From Paraburkholderia bannensis (GTDB lineage Bacteria > Pseudomonadota > Gammaproteobacteria > Burkholderiales > Burkholderiaceae), in NCBI RefSeq assembly GCF_014200455.1, contig NZ_JACHBW010000014.1:62001-126000 (forward strand): a DNA stretch of 64,000 nucleotides, written 5' to 3'. The position numbers and the translations under genes are program-made. The notes under the pieces are model-generated. The model did no database searches. It had not been told where the DNA came from and was given only the letters and a program-made list of their open reading frames with translations. Of the stretch, positions 60,188-64,000 are shown piece by piece (position 1 is the stretch's first letter; the number at the start of each line of letters is the position of its first letter).

Positions 60188-60460
60188 TACGCGTGGGCTT
60201 ATCCGGTTGGCGTGAACCGGCGCCGGGCGCGCACAACGGCGTCAGACCGAAAAAACTCGGCGAACGGATTGCGGGCGGGCGCACGGCGCGGGCAAGGCCC
60301 GCGCATGCGGGCTTCCGGGCCGTAGTGTAATGCGTTTGCGCACTTTTATGGGATGAGGGAAGTCGGGGATAGGGTAGCGACGCCGCGTGCCGATAACCCG
60401 GCGCGGCGCCGCTGCGCCGCCATCGGCGCCATCTTGCAGCGGATTTTCGGGACAAATCCG

Positions 60461-61135
60461 TCACGCCGACTTGCGCACGAAGCGCGTCACGGCGTCCACC
60501 ACCATCTCGCGATGGCGCGCGCGCAGACGCGGATGCGAGGGATCGCGCCCGAACGCCGCGCCGAAGGTATGGCGGTTGCCCACGCGATGGAAACACATCG
60601 AGCTGATCAGCAAATGCAGGTCGATGGGATCGATGTCTGCGCGGAACACACCCGCGCTCACGCCGCGCGCGAGCAGGTCTTCGATGGTGCGGATCACGCT
60701 GGCGTTGCGGCTGCGGAACGTCTTGAGCCGCTCGATGTACTTCGCGCCGTGGATGTTCTCGATGGTCACGAGACGCACGAAGTCGCGATGGCGGTCGTGA
60801 TAGTCGAAGGTGAATTCGACCAGACGTTGCAGCCCTTCATCCGGACTGAGCTCGTCGATGTGCAGGTCTTGTTCCAGCGCGCGGATGTCACCGTAGACCT
60901 TGTCGAGCACCGCTTCGTACAGCCCTTCCTTGCTGCCGAAGTAGTAATACAGCATGCGCTTGGTGGTGTTGGTGCGCTCGGCGATCGCGTCGACGCGCGC
61001 GCCCGCGAGGCCCATTGCCGAAAACTCGGCGGTTGCCACATCGAGGATATTGCGTTTGGTCTGCTCGGGATCGTACTTGCGCCGGCTTTCGGATTGAGCG
61101 TCGTTACGTTCGGCCGAAGCCGCCGGTCTTGCCAT
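60461..61135 (-). CDS. TetR-family transcriptional regulator
   Basis: 224 aa. The N-terminal TetR helix-turn-helix (TKRNILDVATAEFSAMGLAG, RVDAIAERTNTTKRMLYYYF) is followed by a ligand domain (FVRLVTIENIHGAKYIERLK, VSAGVFRADIDPIDLHLLIS). The N-terminal tail MARPAASAERNDAQSESRRK is typical of regulators beside aromatic or shikimate catabolism in Burkholderiales. It lies downstream of the MFS gene on the same strand with a GC-rich hairpin between, so it probably has its own promoter. Likely regulator of the aroQ-aroE-MFS operon. Confidence 0.9.
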   Translation of the reverse strand: MARPAASAERNDAQSESRRKYDPEQTKRNILDVATAEFSAMGLAGARVDAIAERTNTTKRMLYYYFGSKEGLYEAVLDKVYGDIRALEQDLHIDELSPDEGLQRLVEFTFDYHDRHRDFVRLVTIENIHGAKYIERLKTFRSRNASVIRTIEDLLARGVSAGVFRADIDPIDLHLLISSMCFHRVGNRHTFGAAFGRDPSHPRLRARHREMVVDAVTRFVRKSA

Positions 61136-61209
61136 AATTATTGTGTGGACCGCAAGTAAGGAGGGATGCGGCTGATTCTAGCATGGCCCTTGCCGGGCCT
61201 TACCCGGCT

Positions 61210-61240
61210 GGGCGGCCCGCTCGTGCGCAGCGGGCCGCCC
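61210..61240 (-). terminator. GC-rich hairpin after the MFS gene
   Basis: Perfect 12-bp stem GGGCGGCCCGCT/AGCGGGCCGCCC with a 7-nt loop, 17 bp after the MFS stop. No T-run follows. A Rho-independent role is uncertain, but it marks the end of the operon. Confidence 0.55.
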
Positions 61241-61257
61241 TCGCATCGACGTTCGAA

Positions 61258-62631
61258 TCAGAGCTCGATACGTTTGATATCGCCCACGATAAAGATGTAC
61301 GACGCCGCGCCAATCAGCGCAATCGTGCCGATGAAAGCCAGCGCCCAGACGAACGAGCCCGTCGCGCCCACGATCATGCCCACCACCAGCGGCGTGATGA
61401 TGCCCGCGAGGTTGGCGGCCAGGTTGAAGATGCCGCCCGTGAGGCCCAGCATCCCTGCCGGTGCGATATCCGACACCAGCGTCCAGCCCAGCGCCGCCAT
61501 GCCCTGGGCGAAGAACGCCACCGAAAGAATCACGATCACCGCGACGTTGCTTTCGACGAAGTTGGCCAGAATGATGCTCGACGCCAGCAGCAGACCGGCG
61601 ATGATGGGCAGCTTGCGCGCCACGTTGGCCGAGACGCCGCGGCGCAGCATCCAGTCCGAGAACGTGCCGCCGAACATCACGCCAATCGAAGCGGCAATGA
61701 ACGGCATGATCGCGAAGAAGCCGATCTTGAGCCAGCCCATGTGGCGCTCGGTGGCCAGGTAGGTCGGGAACCACGTGAGGAAGAACACCAGCGTCGAGTT
61801 GCCGGCGAACTGGCCGAGGCAAATGCCCGCGAGCTGGCGCTTGCGCAGCAGCTTGCCGGCCATGCGCCAGTCGAAGCCGCCCTTGCCCTGCTTGCCTTCA
61901 TTACCGGCCTGTTGTGCCGCTTCCACCTTGCGCTCGTACCGGGCCAGACCGCCGCCGGCCTCGATATAGTCGAGTTCCGCACGGTTGGCCGCCGGGTGAT
62001 CGTGCGGCTCCCGATAGAACGCCCACCAGACGAAGCCGAAGGCGATGCCCACGCCGCCCACCACATAAAACAGCGAGCGCCAGCCATACGCGCCCATCAG
62101 CGCGAACAGGAACGGGCTGAAGAACGCCAGGCCGATATACTCGCCCACCGTATAGGTGCCGGTAGCGAAGGCGCGTTCGTGCTGCGGGAACCAGGTTGCC
62201 ACCACGCGGCTATTGGTCGGAAAGCACGGCGATTCGGCCGCCCCCAGCCCCAAGCGGCAGGCAAAGAGCGCACCGACGCTGCCGATGAAGCCCTGCACCA
62301 GCGTGCAGAGCGACCAGAGCGTCATCGACAGGAAATAAGTGACCTTGCTGCCGAAACGGTCGAGAAACACGCCACCCGGGATCTGCGCAACCACATAGCT
62401 CCACGAAAAAGCCGAGAACACGAGGCCCATCAGCGCGGCATTGATGCCCAGTTCCTTCGTCAGCTGCGGCGCGGCGATGCCCAGCACCGTTCGGTCCAGG
62501 TAATTGATCATCGTGCCGATCGCGAGCAAACCAAGGATGCGGTAACGCGCTTTCGTGCGGCGCAGCGCGCCCTGTGCGGGTGCGGCAGCGACGCCAGGCG
62601 CGTCGCGCCCCGTGGATACGGGTGGTGCCAT
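61258..62631 (-). CDS. MFS anion:cation symporter, probable quinate/shikimate-type transporter
   Basis: 457 aa from the ATG at 62631 (AGGAG 6 bases upstream). 12 membrane segments of the ACS family: IGTMINYLDRTVLGIAAPQL in segment 1, then IPGGVFLDRFGSKVTYFLSM (motif A) and RLGLGAAESPCFPTNSRVVA, which is characteristic of sugar-acid and hydroxyacid permeases. It ends GDIKRIEL. It follows aroE by 62 bp, so the substrate is probably quinate, shikimate or a related hydroaromatic acid (inferred from context). A relic of a similar transporter is at 1501-1734. Confidence 0.92.
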   Translation of the reverse strand: MAPPVSTGRDAPGVAAAPAQGALRRTKARYRILGLLAIGTMINYLDRTVLGIAAPQLTKELGINAALMGLVFSAFSWSYVVAQIPGGVFLDRFGSKVTYFLSMTLWSLCTLVQGFIGSVGALFACRLGLGAAESPCFPTNSRVVATWFPQHERAFATGTYTVGEYIGLAFFSPFLFALMGAYGWRSLFYVVGGVGIAFGFVWWAFYREPHDHPAANRAELDYIEAGGGLARYERKVEAAQQAGNEGKQGKGGFDWRMAGKLLRKRQLAGICLGQFAGNSTLVFFLTWFPTYLATERHMGWLKIGFFAIMPFIAASIGVMFGGTFSDWMLRRGVSANVARKLPIIAGLLLASSIILANFVESNVAVIVILSVAFFAQGMAALGWTLVSDIAPAGMLGLTGGIFNLAANLAGIITPLVVGMIVGATGSFVWALAFIGTIALIGAASYIFIVGDIKRIEL

Positions 62632-62693
62632 TTCTGTCTCCTGATCCTGAGTGCCTGTGGAAGGCTCGTTGTGGTCTTTGTGGTGTTGCTGTA

Positions 62694-63584
62694 TTAACCG
62701 GCGTCTTGCGCGAGCATCGCCTGCAGATGCGCGTACATGCGCTCGGCATCGGGTTCCATGCCCGTGAACAGCCGGAACGCGTCCACGGCCTGGTACACCG
62801 CCATGCCGCCACCGCTGAGCGTGCGGCAGCCGCGCGCCTCGGCGGCTTCGAGCAGCGCCGTGCGAATCGGGAAATACACGATGTCCGCGACCCACAGGCC
62901 CGCGTGCAGATACCCGGCGGGCAGCGGCAGGCCGGGCAGCTTGGCCATGCCGGTGGGCGTGCAGTGAATCAAACCCGTGGCGCCGGCGAGCGTCGCTTCG
63001 AGCGTGGCGCTGCTGCCCGCGCTCACCCGCGCGGCGGGGAAACGCGCCTGCAGTTCGGCGGCGAGGGTCGCTGCGCGATCCGCATCGACGTCGAACAACG
63101 TGAGCGCGCGCGCGCCCATCTGCAAGGCCGCATGCGCGACCGCTGCGCCCGCGCCGCCCGCGCCCAGTTGCACAACGGATTCGAGCGACACATCGGGCAG
63201 GCCGCGCTTGAACGCCGTGGCAAAACCCGACCAGTCGGTGTTATGGCCAATGCGCTTGCCGTCGCGAAACAGCACCGTGTTCACCGCGCCCAGCGCGCGC
63301 GCATCGTCCGAGAGTTCGTCGAGTAGCGGAATCACCGCCTGCTTGCACGGATACGTGATGTTCAGGCCGTCGAAGCCCGCTCGCTGCGCAGCGAGCAGCA
63401 GTTCCGGCAGGTTGTCGATCGTCAGGCCGAGCGGATCGAGGTCGAGGCGGCGATACACATAGTTGTAGCCCAGTTCGCGGCCCTCTTTCTCATGCATCGC
63501 GGGTGTGAGCGACCCGCCGATGCCCTTGCCGATCAATCCGCACAGAAAGGAGCGCGGCTTCAGTTCGTTGTTCTGCGCGCTCAT
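62694..63584 (-). CDS. aroE: Shikimate/quinate dehydrogenase
   Basis: 296 aa. The N-terminal substrate domain (IGKGIGGSLTPAMHEKEG) holds the SxT binding pair. Catalytic lysine is in FDGLNITYPCKQAVI, and Asn/Asp in NTVLF and GHNTDWSGFATAF. The Rossmann domain has QLGAGGAGAAVAHAAL and a C-terminal GGGMAVYQAVDAFRLFTG. The longer form and the SLTPAMHE motif are typical of catabolic-cluster dehydrogenases in Burkholderia rather than the housekeeping AroE. Its ATG overlaps the aroQ stop (ATGA). With AroQ it interconverts quinate or shikimate and 3-dehydroshikimate for protocatechuate entry. Confidence 0.93.
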   Translation of the reverse strand: MSAQNNELKPRSFLCGLIGKGIGGSLTPAMHEKEGRELGYNYVYRRLDLDPLGLTIDNLPELLLAAQRAGFDGLNITYPCKQAVIPLLDELSDDARALGAVNTVLFRDGKRIGHNTDWSGFATAFKRGLPDVSLESVVQLGAGGAGAAVAHAALQMGARALTLFDVDADRAATLAAELQARFPAARVSAGSSATLEATLAGATGLIHCTPTGMAKLPGLPLPAGYLHAGLWVADIVYFPIRTALLEAAEARGCRTLSGGGMAVYQAVDAFRLFTGMEPDAERMYAHLQAMLAQDAG

Positions 63585-64000
63585 TGCGCCTCCTTCCTTG
63601 CCGATGCGGTTTGCGCTGCGAGCAACGTGGCCATGCGCTCAAGCGCGAGCACATACCCCTGCGTGCCGCAGCCTACGATGATTCCCGATGCCACTGCCGA
63701 AACGAACGAGTGATGCCGGAACGCCTCGCGCCGATGCACATTGGATATATGCACCTCGATCACGGGCTTGGCGATCGCCGCGAGCGCATCGGCGAGGGCA
63801 ACCGATGTATGCGTGTAAGCAGCGGGATTAATGACGATGCCGTCGATCCGGCTGCGCGTTTCGTGCAGCCAGTCGATCAGTTGATGCTCGGCGTTCGACT
63901 GACGAAAGTCGATCGCGAGGTTCAGACGCGCGCCCGCCTCGCGGCAGCGGTTCTCCACATCGCCCAGCGTTTCAGTCCCATATATCGCGGGTTCCCGCGT
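63581..64000 (-). CDS. aroQ: Type II 3-dehydroquinate dehydratase, 5' end outside the window
   Basis: The frame covers 139 residues and continues past the window edge. About 14 N-terminal residues, including the LNGPNLN motif, are missing. The visible sequence begins TREPAIYGTETLGDVENRC. It has the flexible-loop/active-site region (REPAIYG, catalytic Tyr), DFRQSNAEHQLIDWLHE, INPAAYTHTSVALADAL (Asn and His ligands) and VIEVHISNVHRREAFRHHS. The enzyme dehydrates 3-dehydroquinate reversibly. First known gene of the aroQ-aroE-MFS operon, with ATGA coupling to aroE. Confidence 0.95.
   Translation of the reverse strand, partial: TREPAIYGTETLGDVENRCREAGARLNLAIDFRQSNAEHQLIDWLHETRSRIDGIVINPAAYTHTSVALADALAAIAKPVIEVHISNVHRREAFRHHSFVSAVASGIIVGCGTQGYVLALERMATLLAAQTASARKEAQ

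Noticed and set aside
1..64000. tRNA or integrase-linked attachment site for the accessory island
   Set aside because: I found no tRNA-like cloverleaf sequence, integrase, transposase or clear flanking direct repeats. Borders are inferred only from GC shift and truncated genes.

Overview
The window looks like part of a chromosome or megaplasmid of a soil/rhizosphere Burkholderiaceae bacterium (Paraburkholderia/Caballeronia type). The reasons are high GC, ACC deaminase, a DUF4148 protein, a Wsp operon, an ECF42-DGPF cluster and quinate/shikimate genes. This placement is inferred from gene content; no rRNA or tRNA was seen.

Layout. (1) 1-3.6 kb: acdS with the edge of a divergent regulator, then a scarred stretch of gene relics (lactonase, MFS transporter, an unidentified gene, a LysR-type regulator) around one intact ketopantoate-reductase-like gene. 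(2) 3.6-29.4 kb: an accessory catabolic island. On sampled lines its GC is in the 50s per cent, against the upper 60s in flanking DNA. Its core (19.96-26.86 kb) is a resorcylate pathway: MarR regulator, two-component resorcinol hydroxylase, gamma-resorcylate decarboxylase, AAHS transporter, maleylacetate reductase and hydroxyquinol 1,2-dioxygenase. The metal ligands of the decarboxylase and of the ring-cleavage enzyme are all present. Left of the core lie a porin, a ferredoxin-reductase/VOC/FAH operon, a chemoreceptor-like protein, a split EmrAB-NodT efflux system and a formaldehyde-detoxification operon (frmA, fghA, GST). An orphan NarL-type response regulator stands at the left end and an orphan GAF-GAF histidine kinase at the right end. 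A 12-bp palindromic box (TTGyrTTTrCAA) occurs five times in island promoter regions and probably marks one MarR regulon. A dead second MarR gene lies among these boxes. (3) 29.4-34.5 kb: ECF42 sigma factor with VOC and two DGPF proteins, a frameshifted ClC channel and an amidase relic. (4) 34.5-46 kb: ROK-regulated sugar ABC transporter with a perfect 13-bp inverted-repeat operator, orphan sulfonate-type binding protein, diguanylate cyclase, ZntB-like transporter, cupin/AraC pair and more relics. (5) 46-51 kb: HtrA-like protease with an altered active-site loop, a DUF4148 protein, and an ECF sigma factor flanked by two membrane anti-sigma-like proteins. (6) 51.1-60.2 kb: a complete Wsp surface-sensing/c-di-GMP operon, wspA-B-C-D-E-F-R. 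(7) 60.4-64 kb: TetR regulator and an aroQ-aroE-MFS operon suited to quinate/shikimate use, cut by the window edge.

How it fits together. The island can take up 2,6-dihydroxybenzoate and convert it through resorcinol, hydroxyquinol and maleylacetate to 3-oxoadipate. Shared operator boxes tie this lower pathway to the reductase/VOC/FAH operon and the porin. The formaldehyde genes hint that the real growth substrate is a methoxylated or otherwise C1-releasing precursor. No oxygenase partner for the ferredoxin-type reductase is in the window, so that part is inference.
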